Notes: generated from the sequence alone by a model not told the origin. A DNA stretch of 32,664 nucleotides from Streptomyces rochei (GCA_002155895.1 MUMD01000078.1:1-32664), one strand, 5' to 3'; shown: positions 25,801 through 32,664, counted from the stretch's first letter. Program-made: numbers and translations.

Positions 25801-28800
25801 ACGGCCTGAGCCCGCTGCGCGCCTGGCGCGTCACGGAGCCCAGGGAGATCGCCTACACCAAGTCCTCCGGCACCGGCGACGACGACCGTACCCAGAGGGT
25901 CGTCGAGACGAAGACCGAGTACGAGTCGACGTACGGCCTCCCCACCCAGGTCGAGTCCCTGGGTGACACGGGCAGGACCGGCGACGAGTCCTGCACCCGC
26001 AGCGACTACCTCCACCACCCCGGCAAGAACCTCATCGGCCTGACCAAGCAGCTCCTGGTCTCACCCACCACCTGCGCGAACGCCGACTTCTCCGACCTGT
26101 CCACGCTCAGCGGAGCCACCCGCACCGCCTACGACGGCACGGGCTACGGCACCGCGCTCGCCGGCACCACCCGCGGCCTGGCCACCGAGACCTGGTCCCT
26201 CAACGGCGCCGGCACCGGCTTCCAGACCAACGGCACCAGCCAGTTCGACGCCGTCGGCCGGGTCGTGAAGCAGACCGACCCGGACGGCAACTCCGGCACG
26301 ATCACCTACACCCCGGCCACCGGGCAGGTCTTCGAGGTCACCGAGACCAACGCCGCCGGCCACACCCAGAAGACGGTGCTGGAGCCCGGCCGCTCCACGA
26401 CCCTGAAGACCACCGACGCCAACGGACACGTCAGCGAGGCCAAGTACGACCCGCTGGGCCGCCTACTGGAGGCGTGGGGCCCGGGCCGCACCCCGTCCAC
26501 CTCGTCCGTACCGGACCTCAAGGCGGTCTACACCGTCCCCGAGTACGACCCGGAGAACCCGGACCGCAAGCCCCCGTTCGTCACCAGCTACACCCGCGGC
26601 CACAACGACCGCGTCGAGACCTCCGTCACCCTCTACGACGGCCTCGGCCGCGAGCGGCAGACGCAGGAGGAGGCGGACGGCGGCGGCCATCTGATCACCG
26701 ACACGCTCTACAACACCTCCGGTGAGATCTGGCAGACCAACAACGCCTATCTCACCCACGAGGCCAAGACCGGCGAGCTGTTCACCCCGCTCGCCGACAC
26801 CGCCGTCCCCAACATCACCCGCTACACCTACGACGGCCTCGGCCGCGTGGTGGAGGAGACGCCGGTCCTCAAGGTCATGGACCCGGAGACCAAGGAGGCC
26901 ACCTCGCAGCCGGTGCCGGCCAAGGCGACCCGCTACGAGTACGGCCAGGACTGGTCCAAGGTGATCAACCCGGCCGGAACCTCCTCCTACCGCGTCTACA
27001 CCGACGCGCTCGGCCGCACCTCCCGCGTGGACACCTTCAACTCGGCGCCCAGCGGCTTCACCTCGATGCGGTACACGTACGACAACCGCGGCCAGCTGGT
27101 GAAGGCGGTCAACTCCGCCGACCCCACCCACGCCTACACCTGGACCTACGACCACCGCGGCCGGCAGACCAGCGCCACCGACCCGGACACCGGCACCACC
27201 CGCACCACCTACGACCACCGCGACCGGACGCTGACCACCACCAACGCCCGCGGCGTCACCGTCTGGAACGGCTACGACGTCCTGTCCCGCCCGACCCAGC
27301 AGCGCCTGGGCGACTCCACCGGCAAGCTGCTCTCCGACCTGGGCTACGACTCGGCCCCGGGCGGCAAGGGCATGCCGGCCACCGCCACCCGCTACACCGA
27401 CGGCGAGGCCTACACCCAGCGCGTCAACGGCTACACCAAGGACTACGACCCGACCTCCACGACTCTGACCCTGCCGCAGTCGCTGGCCGACACGTGGGGA
27501 CTTCGGACGTCCTACACCTACGGCTACACCTACGACGACACCGGCGCCCTCAAGGAAGCCACGCTGCCGGCCGTCGGCCGACTCGACGCCGAGAAGCTCG
27601 TCGTCCGCTACAACGAGTACGGCAAGCCCCTCTCCGTCTCCGGGAAGGACTGGTACGGCGCCGAGACCGTCTACGACTCCTACGGCCAGGTGCTGCGCTC
27701 CACACTGGGCGCCCAGCCGTACCGGGTGTGGACGCAGAGCTCGTACGACGAGTCCACCGGTGAACTGAAGGACCAGTCGGTCTACCGCGAGCAGACCGGC
27801 GACCAGAGCGTGGTCTCCGGCAACCTCGTCTCCAACCGCTCCTACACCTACGACCCGTCCGGCAACGTCACCTCGATCCGCGAGCACTCCGACGGCATCG
27901 CCGAGCGCCAGTGCTTCGCCTACGACCCGCTCGGCCAACTGAAGACGGCTTGGACCGCCAAGGACCAGACCGCCTGCGCCGGCCCGAAGAAGAGCGACGG
28001 CACCCTCGACGTGGCGGCCGGCAAGGACGGCTCCGGCTACTGGCAGGAGTACGAGTACGACCTCGTCGGCAACCGCACCAAGCTGACCGAGAAGGACCTC
28101 ACCGGCGCCACCGCCAAGGACGCCACGACCACGTACTCCTACGGCAAGGCCGACGGCACTCAGCCGCACACGCTGACCAAGGTGTCGAAGTCCTACACCA
28201 CGCCGCAGGGCGCGCAGGTCAAGGCCGAGGCCGAGCGGCTGTACGAGCTGACCGGCGAGACCAAGTCGGTCACCTCCGTCGCCAACGGCGACAAGCAGGA
28301 GCTGACCTGGACCTACGACGGGAAGATCGACCGCATCAAGGGCCAGGGCACCGGGGGTGAGACCCCGTACGTGGGCCTGGCCGAGAAGTGCCTCGACCTG
28401 AGGAGCGGCACGGCGGCGGCCGGTCAGCCCGTCCAGCTGTACGCCTGCAACGCCACGACGGCGCAGAACTGGCGCTTCGCCCCGACGCCCGGGGCGGCCC
28501 AGACCGACCCCGACCGGGGCACCCTGATCGTCCACGACGACTGGTGCCTGCGGCCCGCCGGCAACACGGCCGGCTCCGCCCTCCAGATCCAGAAGTGCGA
28601 CGGCTCGGCCGCCCAGGAACTGAAGCGCAACGCCTCCGGCCAGCTGACCCACGTCGCCTCGGGCCTGTGCGTCGCGGTCAAGGACGCCGACTCGGCGGAC
28701 TCGACCCCGGTCGTGCTCGCCGCGTGCTCCGCCGGCAAGGCCGAGCAGCAGTGGTCCGCGCAGAACGACACCCGCTACATCTACGGGCCCGACGGCTCAC

Positions 28801-30821
28801 AGCTGCTGCGGATCAAGGACAAGCAGGCCACCCTGTACCTGGGTGAGGCCGAGGTCACCGTCCGGCCGGGCGGCGCCCTGGTCCACACCCAGCGCACCTA
28901 CTCGGCACCCGGTGGCGCGGTCATGCGCTACGCCAACGGCAACGGCGGCGAGACCCTGGTCGCGCTCGCCGGCGACCACCAGGGCAGCACCTACGCCGAG
29001 GTCGCCCTCTACGGCGACATGGCGGTCCGCATCCGCAAGCAGGACCCGTTCGGCAACCAGCGGGGCACCGGGGCGGTCGGCAACGACCTGCAGACCCACT
29101 CCGGATTCCTGGGAGCCACCCGCGACGACTCCTCCGGTTACCAGCCGCTGGGCGCCCGGCTCTACGACCCGGTCGTCGGACGCTTCCTGTCCGCGGACCC
29201 GGTGCTGGACCTGAACGACCTGCTCCAGTCCAACGGCTACTCCTACGCGCACAACAACCCGGTGACGATGTCCGACCCGACGGGCCTGGCCATCTCCCTG
29301 ACCGCCTCCGAACGGGCCGCGGCCCTCGCGGGAGCGGGGCTGTCGGCGGCGGAGGTATCGCAGGCGCAGGCCACCATGGGCAAGTCCCTGACCTCGGTGA
29401 TCCTCGGCGCGGCCTGGAGCACGCTGAAGGACTTCATCGGCATCAGCGACGCCATGGCCTGCTTCGGCGGCGACATGTGGTCCTGCGCCGGCATGGTCCT
29501 CGGGGCGATCCCCTGGTTCAAGGCCGGCAAGATCCCCGGTGTCCTCAAGGCCATCGACCGCACCATCGACGCCATCCAGGCCTTCCGGAAGGCCAAGAAG
29601 GCGGCGGAAGCCGTGCTCAAGGCCGCGAAGGCCGCCGAGGCGGCGGCGCTGAAGGCCAAGAAGGCGGCGATCGCGAAGGCCAAGAAGGAAGCCGCGCAAC
29701 GCGCCAAGAAGAAGGCGGCGGAACAGGCGAAGAGAACCGCCGACAAGGCCGCCGCCCAGGCCAAGAAGACCGGCAACGCCGTCCAGAAGCGGGCCCAGGC
29801 CAAGGCGGCTCCGAAGGTGTCGTCCGTCAGCAAGGCTTCGGGCGGAGGCAAGAAGGCGGCCTCCAAGCCCGGCGGCAACTCCGGCGGCTCCTCCCGCAGC
29901 AAGGGCGGCAGCAGCGGAAGCGGCGGCTCCGGCAAGGCGGACGGCGGTTCCTGCCCGATCAACAACAGCTTCGTGCCGGGCACGCACGTCCTGATGGCCG
30001 ACGGCACCACGAAGCCGATCGAGCAGGTGAGGGCCGGCGACAAGGTCGTCGCCACCGACCCGAGGACCGGCGAGCGCCGGATCGAGACGGTCACCGCCGA
30101 GATCAAGGGCGAGGGCCTGAAGCACCTGGTCAAGGTGACGATCGACACCGACGGCACGGCGGGCACGAAGACCGCCGACGTCACGGCGACCGACGGCCAC
30201 CCCTTCTGGGTCCCCGAACTCGGCAAGTGGCTGGACGCCACCGACCTCCGGCCGGGCCAGTGGCTCCGGACCAGCGCGGGCACCCACGTCCAGATCACCG
30301 CGGTGCAACGCTGGACGAACCCCGGGGCGACGGTCCACAACCTGACGGTCGGCAACGTCCACACGTACTACGTGGCGGCGGGGGCGGCGCCGGTACTGGT
30401 CCACAACTGCGGTACCGGCGGGGCAGATCCCGACCACCTCCAGGACTTGGTCGACGACATGACCGACCTGGCCGGGGGAGGCGCCGGCTGGCGCACCATG
30501 GGAGCACTGCACGCGGATACTCCGAGCGGAGGCCTGGACCTCGTCGCGGTGGGTGCGCGCGCGGACCTCACCCAGCGGCAGTGGACGTCTCTGCCCTCGC
30601 TCGGCAGTGGCACCCTCGCCATCCGCGTTCCGCAGCCGGCGAGGACGGTCGCCAAGGACGACCTGTGGCACGCCGAGGTAAAACTGTGGACGGAAGCGGC
30701 GGGTATCCTCCAGATCCAGCCGCGTCTGCTCGTGGTCAGCAGACCTATCTGCCCCGCGTGCCAGAACTTCCTGACAAGACGAGGTGCGAGCATCACCTCA
30801 GACACCACAGCACAGTGGTAG
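22884..30821 (+). CDS. Secreted RHS polymorphic toxin with Hint and deaminase-fold C-terminus
   Basis: A 2645-residue exported toxin. A long Arg-rich signal peptide probably ends at AWA51. An actinobacterial N-terminal domain leads to an SpvB-like segment (from about 359, TYGYDVQVPE), then YD/RHS repeats (about 1116-1820, e.g. RYTYDNRGQLVKAV). A ricin-type lectin is inserted (about 1830-1960, C1836 to QQW1957), followed by the RHS core YDPVVGRFLSADP (2094-2106) and DPTGL (2131-2135). Hydrophobic helices (about 2165-2232), a Lys/Ala-rich stalk and a Gly/Ser linker (2233-2356) come next. The Hint domain runs from C2357 to HN2508, where self-cleavage would release C2509-W2645. That 137-residue warhead has HAE (2596-2598) and CPAC (2623-2626), the zinc motifs of the deaminase fold. 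ATG 22884 has GGGAG 9 nt upstream. The target, DNA, RNA or free nucleotide, is not evident. Confidence 0.9.
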   Translation: MRAQSPLSWLGRRRPALTESQRRRRRHGRVATVLLLSSTMMVTALNAEAWAVPGPGMSRESSVDLPDLPQSTSLEGDEEAEKNLTTAPVVPVDPYAPKAVTPWTDGSGTATLGPDAEAGTTVPVSNGLPVAVGVPEGTDPAAVAGEWKVDLAAPTASQEAGVSGLIMQVTPPATADPAAQVALAVDTTSFADLYGPQAADRFGLVLLPECVLTSPDSGDCAAEGGAQTMSGKADGKAERLSSEVEVVPAKEAPTEAKAPRNATTHKILTGSVPVADLLGGDAADRPVPESGAAGDDSAPKPSGASARTASARTGAVQAVDASGPRVIGAMDTGASAAGDFTATPLLSSGSWSAGASSGAFTYGYDVQVPETAGGLMPKISLGYSSQSVDGRTSATNNQASWIGDGWDYNPGSITRTYANCRQDSKKAGSNNATHRTADLCWGSENATLSLGGMTTELVWDKDQGKWFTANGDGSKIERIEDPETKNGARNGEYWVVTTRDGTRYHFGLNELPGHTDGQPVTDSVLTVPVYGNHPGEDCYKAGDWAGSWCTQGWRWNLDYVEDVHGNAMSLWWKSEQNYYARNFNFKAPVVYDRGGYLTRIDYGQRKDSIFSKPAPARVNFTVDERCFSEGTLTCSEANFTDKDPGKYRIWYDTPADLRCSSGKTCWNAGPSFWSRMLLKEIQTSAQRRTDTDARQVVDRYALKQSFPVLKTGPNTALWLESIQRTGFARNGSGDDSVRLNAVRFESNADDMPNRVMRPNDPRPGFSRLRVARVINEYGGETVVTYKPAAGDCATGTGLPGKSDTAALKTNTRLCYPQFWSPDPEDEEIDWFHKYVVDSIEELPNVDGSFGTRTGYDYKNAGWKLAESEFTKKSTRTYSQFAGFEQTTVITGTDEPSIGSKRSKAVTRYFRGMGDTVPVKDITGAEIAKDREPFAGRIAEELTYTDASDADTDWLSRSVTVPAATELARRDRDDGLSPLRAWRVTEPREIAYTKSSGTGDDDRTQRVVETKTEYESTYGLPTQVESLGDTGRTGDESCTRSDYLHHPGKNLIGLTKQLLVSPTTCANADFSDLSTLSGATRTAYDGTGYGTALAGTTRGLATETWSLNGAGTGFQTNGTSQFDAVGRVVKQTDPDGNSGTITYTPATGQVFEVTETNAAGHTQKTVLEPGRSTTLKTTDANGHVSEAKYDPLGRLLEAWGPGRTPSTSSVPDLKAVYTVPEYDPENPDRKPPFVTSYTRGHNDRVETSVTLYDGLGRERQTQEEADGGGHLITDTLYNTSGEIWQTNNAYLTHEAKTGELFTPLADTAVPNITRYTYDGLGRVVEETPVLKVMDPETKEATSQPVPAKATRYEYGQDWSKVINPAGTSSYRVYTDALGRTSRVDTFNSAPSGFTSMRYTYDNRGQLVKAVNSADPTHAYTWTYDHRGRQTSATDPDTGTTRTTYDHRDRTLTTTNARGVTVWNGYDVLSRPTQQRLGDSTGKLLSDLGYDSAPGGKGMPATATRYTDGEAYTQRVNGYTKDYDPTSTTLTLPQSLADTWGLRTSYTYGYTYDDTGALKEATLPAVGRLDAEKLVVRYNEYGKPLSVSGKDWYGAETVYDSYGQVLRSTLGAQPYRVWTQSSYDESTGELKDQSVYREQTGDQSVVSGNLVSNRSYTYDPSGNVTSIREHSDGIAERQCFAYDPLGQLKTAWTAKDQTACAGPKKSDGTLDVAAGKDGSGYWQEYEYDLVGNRTKLTEKDLTGATAKDATTTYSYGKADGTQPHTLTKVSKSYTTPQGAQVKAEAERLYELTGETKSVTSVANGDKQELTWTYDGKIDRIKGQGTGGETPYVGLAEKCLDLRSGTAAAGQPVQLYACNATTAQNWRFAPTPGAAQTDPDRGTLIVHDDWCLRPAGNTAGSALQIQKCDGSAAQELKRNASGQLTHVASGLCVAVKDADSADSTPVVLAACSAGKAEQQWSAQNDTRYIYGPDGSQLLRIKDKQATLYLGEAEVTVRPGGALVHTQRTYSAPGGAVMRYANGNGGETLVALAGDHQGSTYAEVALYGDMAVRIRKQDPFGNQRGTGAVGNDLQTHSGFLGATRDDSSGYQPLGARLYDPVVGRFLSADPVLDLNDLLQSNGYSYAHNNPVTMSDPTGLAISLTASERAAALAGAGLSAAEVSQAQATMGKSLTSVILGAAWSTLKDFIGISDAMACFGGDMWSCAGMVLGAIPWFKAGKIPGVLKAIDRTIDAIQAFRKAKKAAEAVLKAAKAAEAAALKAKKAAIAKAKKEAAQRAKKKAAEQAKRTADKAAAQAKKTGNAVQKRAQAKAAPKVSSVSKASGGGKKAASKPGGNSGGSSRSKGGSSGSGGSGKADGGSCPINNSFVPGTHVLMADGTTKPIEQVRAGDKVVATDPRTGERRIETVTAEIKGEGLKHLVKVTIDTDGTAGTKTADVTATDGHPFWVPELGKWLDATDLRPGQWLRTSAGTHVQITAVQRWTNPGATVHNLTVGNVHTYYVAAGAAPVLVHNCGTGGADPDHLQDLVDDMTDLAGGGAGWRTMGALHADTPSGGLDLVAVGARADLTQRQWTSLPSLGSGTLAIRVPQPARTVAKDDLWHAEVKLWTEAAGILQIQPRLLVVSRPICPACQNFLTRRGASITSDTTAQW

Positions 30822-30833
30822 GCGACTGACGAG

Positions 30834-30875
30834 GGCTGTAGGGGGGAGCGGAGGGACTCGCTCCCCCCTACAGCC
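30834..30875 (+). terminator. 16-bp hairpin between toxin and candidate immunity gene
   Basis: Arms 30834-30849 and 30860-30875 are exact reverse complements over 16 bp (one further G-C closes the loop), with a 10-nt loop, starting 12 nt after the toxin stop and ending 29 nt before the next ATG. It looks like a terminator or attenuator. If it works as one, the downstream gene needs its own promoter; TAATGA at 30877-30882 is the only weak -10 candidate. Confidence 0.75.
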
Positions 30876-30904
30876 GTAATGACCGTCCGAGAGGGAGCAA
30901 GTAC

Positions 30905-31468
30905 ATGCAGAACGCGGCCCGCGGCGCTGCCCTGGCCTCCAACGCCTCTGTGGTCCTGCGGATGGGGGGCGCGGTCTTCGTCGCCTGTCCGGACGACCGT
31001 CTCCAGTCCTTGTACTACCGGTTGGACGCGGGGATGAGAGCCGTCTGGCGCCATCTGCGCGGCTCCGACATCCATCCCGGGGTCGTGCGGGAGGCCGAGG
31101 AGGCCAACCGTGCGCTGGGCGAGCAGTCCCGGGCACTCGGCCTTCCCCAGGAGTTCGTCCTGGGCTACCGCGACCTCGCCGCCACGGCGCTCGCCCATTT
31201 CGCGCGGCGGGAGGAGGTGTCGCGGGAGGAGGTGTGCACGAGGGCCCTGGAGGTGGTCGGCTTCCTGGAGGCCGAAGTGGCCGACGCGCAGGGTGCGGTG
31301 GAGTTCGAGCGCTCGTGCCAGGTGGCTGTCGGGTCCTTGCTCGAAGGCTGGGCCGACGACCCGCTGGCCACGATGAGGAAGATACGTCACGAGACCGGTG
31401 TGTGGGCTCTGGCCTACCAACGGTTCGTGGCCCCGGCACCGGGAGCCGATCCCGACGTCGCGGACTGA
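30905..31468 (+). CDS. Candidate immunity protein, no recognised family
   Basis: A 187-residue soluble protein without signal peptide or membrane segment, hence cytoplasmic, as required to neutralise a deaminase toxin. The sequence is predicted mostly helical and acidic: repeated amphipathic stretches (EAEEANRALGEQSRALG, EVCTRALEVVGFLEAEVAD, GSLLEGWADDPLATMRKI) and three cysteines. I recognise no family. The immunity role is inferred from position alone: it immediately follows the toxin's variable end on the same strand, and a terminator ends the unit. The ATG at 30905 has AGGGAG (30892-30897) 7 nt upstream, a strong ribosome site. Confidence 0.75.
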   Translation: MQNAARGAALASNASVVLRMGGAVFVACPDDRLQSLYYRLDAGMRAVWRHLRGSDIHPGVVREAEEANRALGEQSRALGLPQEFVLGYRDLAATALAHFARREEVSREEVCTRALEVVGFLEAEVADAQGAVEFERSCQVAVGSLLEGWADDPLATMRKIRHETGVWALAYQRFVAPAPGADPDVAD

Positions 31469-31494
31469 CCCGCTTCGGGAAGCGGGTCAGTCCG
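31461..31494. terminator. Terminator overlapping the immunity stop codon
   Basis: CGGACTGACCCGCTT (31461-31475) and AAGCGGGTCAGTCCG (31480-31494) form a perfect 15-bp stem with a CGGG loop. The stop codon TGA (31466-31468) is inside the left arm. It lies between convergent genes and probably serves both strands. Confidence 0.8.
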
Positions 31495-31524
31495 TCGGCC
31501 GGAGAGGCAGGCGTACGACCTCGG

Positions 31525-31878
31525 TCAGCCCGCGCTCACCGTGGCCCGCACCGTGCCGTCGGGTCCGGCGACCAGGACCGGCGTCCCGGGACCGCCCAGG
31601 TCCCGCACCGCCGCCCGGTCCTCCTCCGACGCCACCTCGGCCTCCGTGACCACCGCCGCCGCCTCCAGGGACTTCGCGCCGGACGCCACCGCCATCGCCA
31701 CCGCCGTACGCAGGGCGCTGAGCCGCAGGGAGTCCAGGGCGACCGTGCCGGCGACGTACGTGCGGCCGGTCTCGTCGCGTACGGCGGCGCCCTCGGGGAC
31801 GCCGTTGCGGGCCCGGGCGGAGCGGGCCAGGGTGACGATCTTGCGGTCCTCGGGGTCGAGGTCGGGAGTCTCGGTCAT
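31525..31878 (-). CDS. Cytidine deaminase-like protein lacking catalytic motifs
   Basis: A 117-residue protein usually annotated as cytidine deaminase in Streptomyces. The fold can be followed (GRTYVAGTVALDSLRLSALRTAVAMAVASG aligns with the zone that holds CAERxA in active enzymes), but the catalytic residues are absent. SALR replaces CAER, and there is no cysteine or histidine anywhere, so neither the zinc site nor the proton shuttle can form. It is therefore unlikely to deaminate cytidine. Its conserved place beside era suggests some retained, non-catalytic role. ATG 31878 is preceded by TATGCT 6 nt upstream and no ribosome site, so the mRNA is probably leaderless. It is separated from era here by the RHS block. 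Confidence 0.85.
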   Translation of the reverse strand: MTETPDLDPEDRKIVTLARSARARNGVPEGAAVRDETGRTYVAGTVALDSLRLSALRTAVAMAVASGAKSLEAAAVVTEAEVASEEDRAAVRDLGGPGTPVLVAGPDGTVRATVSAG

Positions 31879-31884
31879 GGGGTG

Positions 31885-31890
31885 AGCATA
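31885..31890 (-). promoter_or_regulatory. Leaderless -10 box for the deaminase-like gene
   Basis: On the minus strand TATGCT (31890-31885) ends 6 nt before the ATG at 31878. No ribosome site lies between, which favours a leaderless transcript. Confidence 0.5.
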
Positions 31891-31916
31891 CGGAGCCCCG
31901 GCCGGTACCCGCCGGG

Positions 31917-32664
31917 TCACCCCGCCACCGGGTACATCGCCCCGCGGCGGCCCTCCGGCGAGGCCAGCCACTCCAGCTTGCCCGCGCTGTTCGCCTCGTC
32001 CAGCGGTGTGTGCAGGACGATCGTGAGGTCGGGCCGCGCCGGCACCTTCAGGGCCGTCGACTCCAGGCAGAGCAGCCCGACCAGCGGATGGTCCAGCTCC
32101 TTGCGGATCTGCCCCGCGTCCTCGATGTCCCGCTCCTCCCACAACGCGGCGAACTCGGCACTGGCCTCCTTCAGCTCCGCCAGCACCTCCTGGAAACCCT
32201 CGTCCTCGGGGTTGGCCGCGCAGGTGGCACGGAACTGGGCGACGACCGTGCGCGCGTTCTGCTCCCAACTGCGGGCGCGGGCGCGGTACAGCGGGTCGGT
32301 GAAGAAGTCGAGGATGCAGTTCCAGGTCGTCCCGGGCCGCATGCCCAGCACCGCTCCCGCCGCGTCGTTGTACATCACGCAGTTGTAGTAGCGGTCCATG
32401 ATGTGCGCCGGATACGGCATCCACGTGTCGATCAGCCGCCGCAGCCCCTCACACATGTCCCGCTTGGCCGGCTCCACCTCCGCGGCCGGCGGGTTCAGCC
32501 CCGCCAGCACGTACAGGTGACGGCACTCCGCGTTGCTCAGCCGCAGCACCCGGGCCACGGAGTCCAGGACCTGCGGGGAGACCGAGATGTCGCGGCCCTG
32601 CTCCAGCCACTGGTACCAGGAGGCGCCCACCCCCGCGAGCACCGCGACCTCCTCGCGGCGCAGC
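31917..32664 (-). CDS. XRE-family regulator with MmyB-like ligand domain, N-terminus cut
   Basis: The frame is open to the window's right edge and lacks its true start; the visible part is about 248 residues beginning LRREEVAVLAGVGASWYQWL. That segment is the helix-turn-helix of the XRE family (REEVA and WYQWLEQGRD motifs). The rest matches the MmyB-like ligand-binding domain typical of actinobacteria: MPYPAHIMDRYYNCVMYND, WNCILDFFTDPLYRARARSWE, and KELDHPLVGLLCLEST. These single-copy regulators often control a neighbouring oxidoreductase gene, which would be outside the window. A GTG at 32642 is internal to the domain and is not the start. The gene ends 38 nt from the deaminase-like start. 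Confidence 0.9.
   Translation of the reverse strand, partial: LRREEVAVLAGVGASWYQWLEQGRDISVSPQVLDSVARVLRLSNAECRHLYVLAGLNPPAAEVEPAKRDMCEGLRRLIDTWMPYPAHIMDRYYNCVMYNDAAGAVLGMRPGTTWNCILDFFTDPLYRARARSWEQNARTVVAQFRATCAANPEDEGFQEVLAELKEASAEFAALWEERDIEDAGQIRKELDHPLVGLLCLESTALKVPARPDLTIVLHTPLDEANSAGKLEWLASPEGRRGAMYPVAG

Noticed and set aside
26230-28340. Repeated TAC-GAC-containing sequence as a DNA repeat array
   Set aside because: These are codons of YD/RHS peptide repeats, degenerate at DNA level, with no constant spacer. They are neither CRISPR nor a satellite.
22941-28652. Long minus-strand frames inside the RHS gene (22941-26018 and 26463-28652)
   Set aside because: Shadows of the RHS codons; Gly/Val/Arg-rich with no independent start signals.
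31525-32424. 299-codon frame extending the cytidine deaminase-like protein upstream
   Set aside because: The extra N-terminal part is antisense-phase sequence over the XRE regulator gene. The family start is MTETPDLDPEDRK at 31878.

Overview
The window is high-GC DNA (roughly 70% or more) with GTG starts, GGAGG-type ribosome sites, -10 boxes lying about 6 nt upstream of start codons (leaderless-type promoters), a CTGGCACTC-type CIRCE element and actinobacterial gene order. It reads as a Streptomyces chromosome. No tRNA, rRNA, IS element or CRISPR array was seen.

Bases 1-10723 are conserved housekeeping DNA: the first codons of a probable MBL-fold hydrolase (minus strand), a heat-shock operon hrcA-dnaJ under a perfect CIRCE operator, nitronate monooxygenase, rsmE, a small lipoprotein, a tricorn-type protease, a HIT protein, RNase Z and a deaminase that looks like an adenine deaminase rather than an adenosine deaminase.

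Bases 10727-18187 are a metabolic section. An MFS exporter (minus) has a CRP-like palindrome upstream. An IclR regulator (minus) faces a D-glucarate catabolic operon: 5-dehydro-4-deoxyglucarate dehydratase, glucarate dehydratase and an ACS-type MFS carrier. A good promoter and a pair of 12-bp direct repeats lie between them. A PfkB-type sugar kinase of unknown substrate follows.

Bases 18210-19172 are era (minus). In other Streptomyces, era normally sits next to a short cytidine deaminase-like gene, which appears here only at 31525-31878. The intervening 12 kb is an accessory block: a secreted 1063-residue FG-GAP/DNRLRE-type protein (minus), a 381-bp AT-richer divergent control region, and a 2645-residue secreted RHS protein. 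The RHS protein has a ricin-type lectin domain inserted in its repeat shell, a Lys/Ala-rich stalk, a self-cleaving Hint domain and a C-terminal deaminase-fold warhead. After a 16-bp hairpin comes a 187-residue protein of no recognised family, the candidate immunity protein. This polymorphic toxin-immunity locus is the most interesting part of the window.

The right end returns to chromosomal genes: the cytidine deaminase-like protein, which has lost every catalytic motif of the family, and the C-terminal part of an XRE/MmyB-type regulator cut by the window edge.
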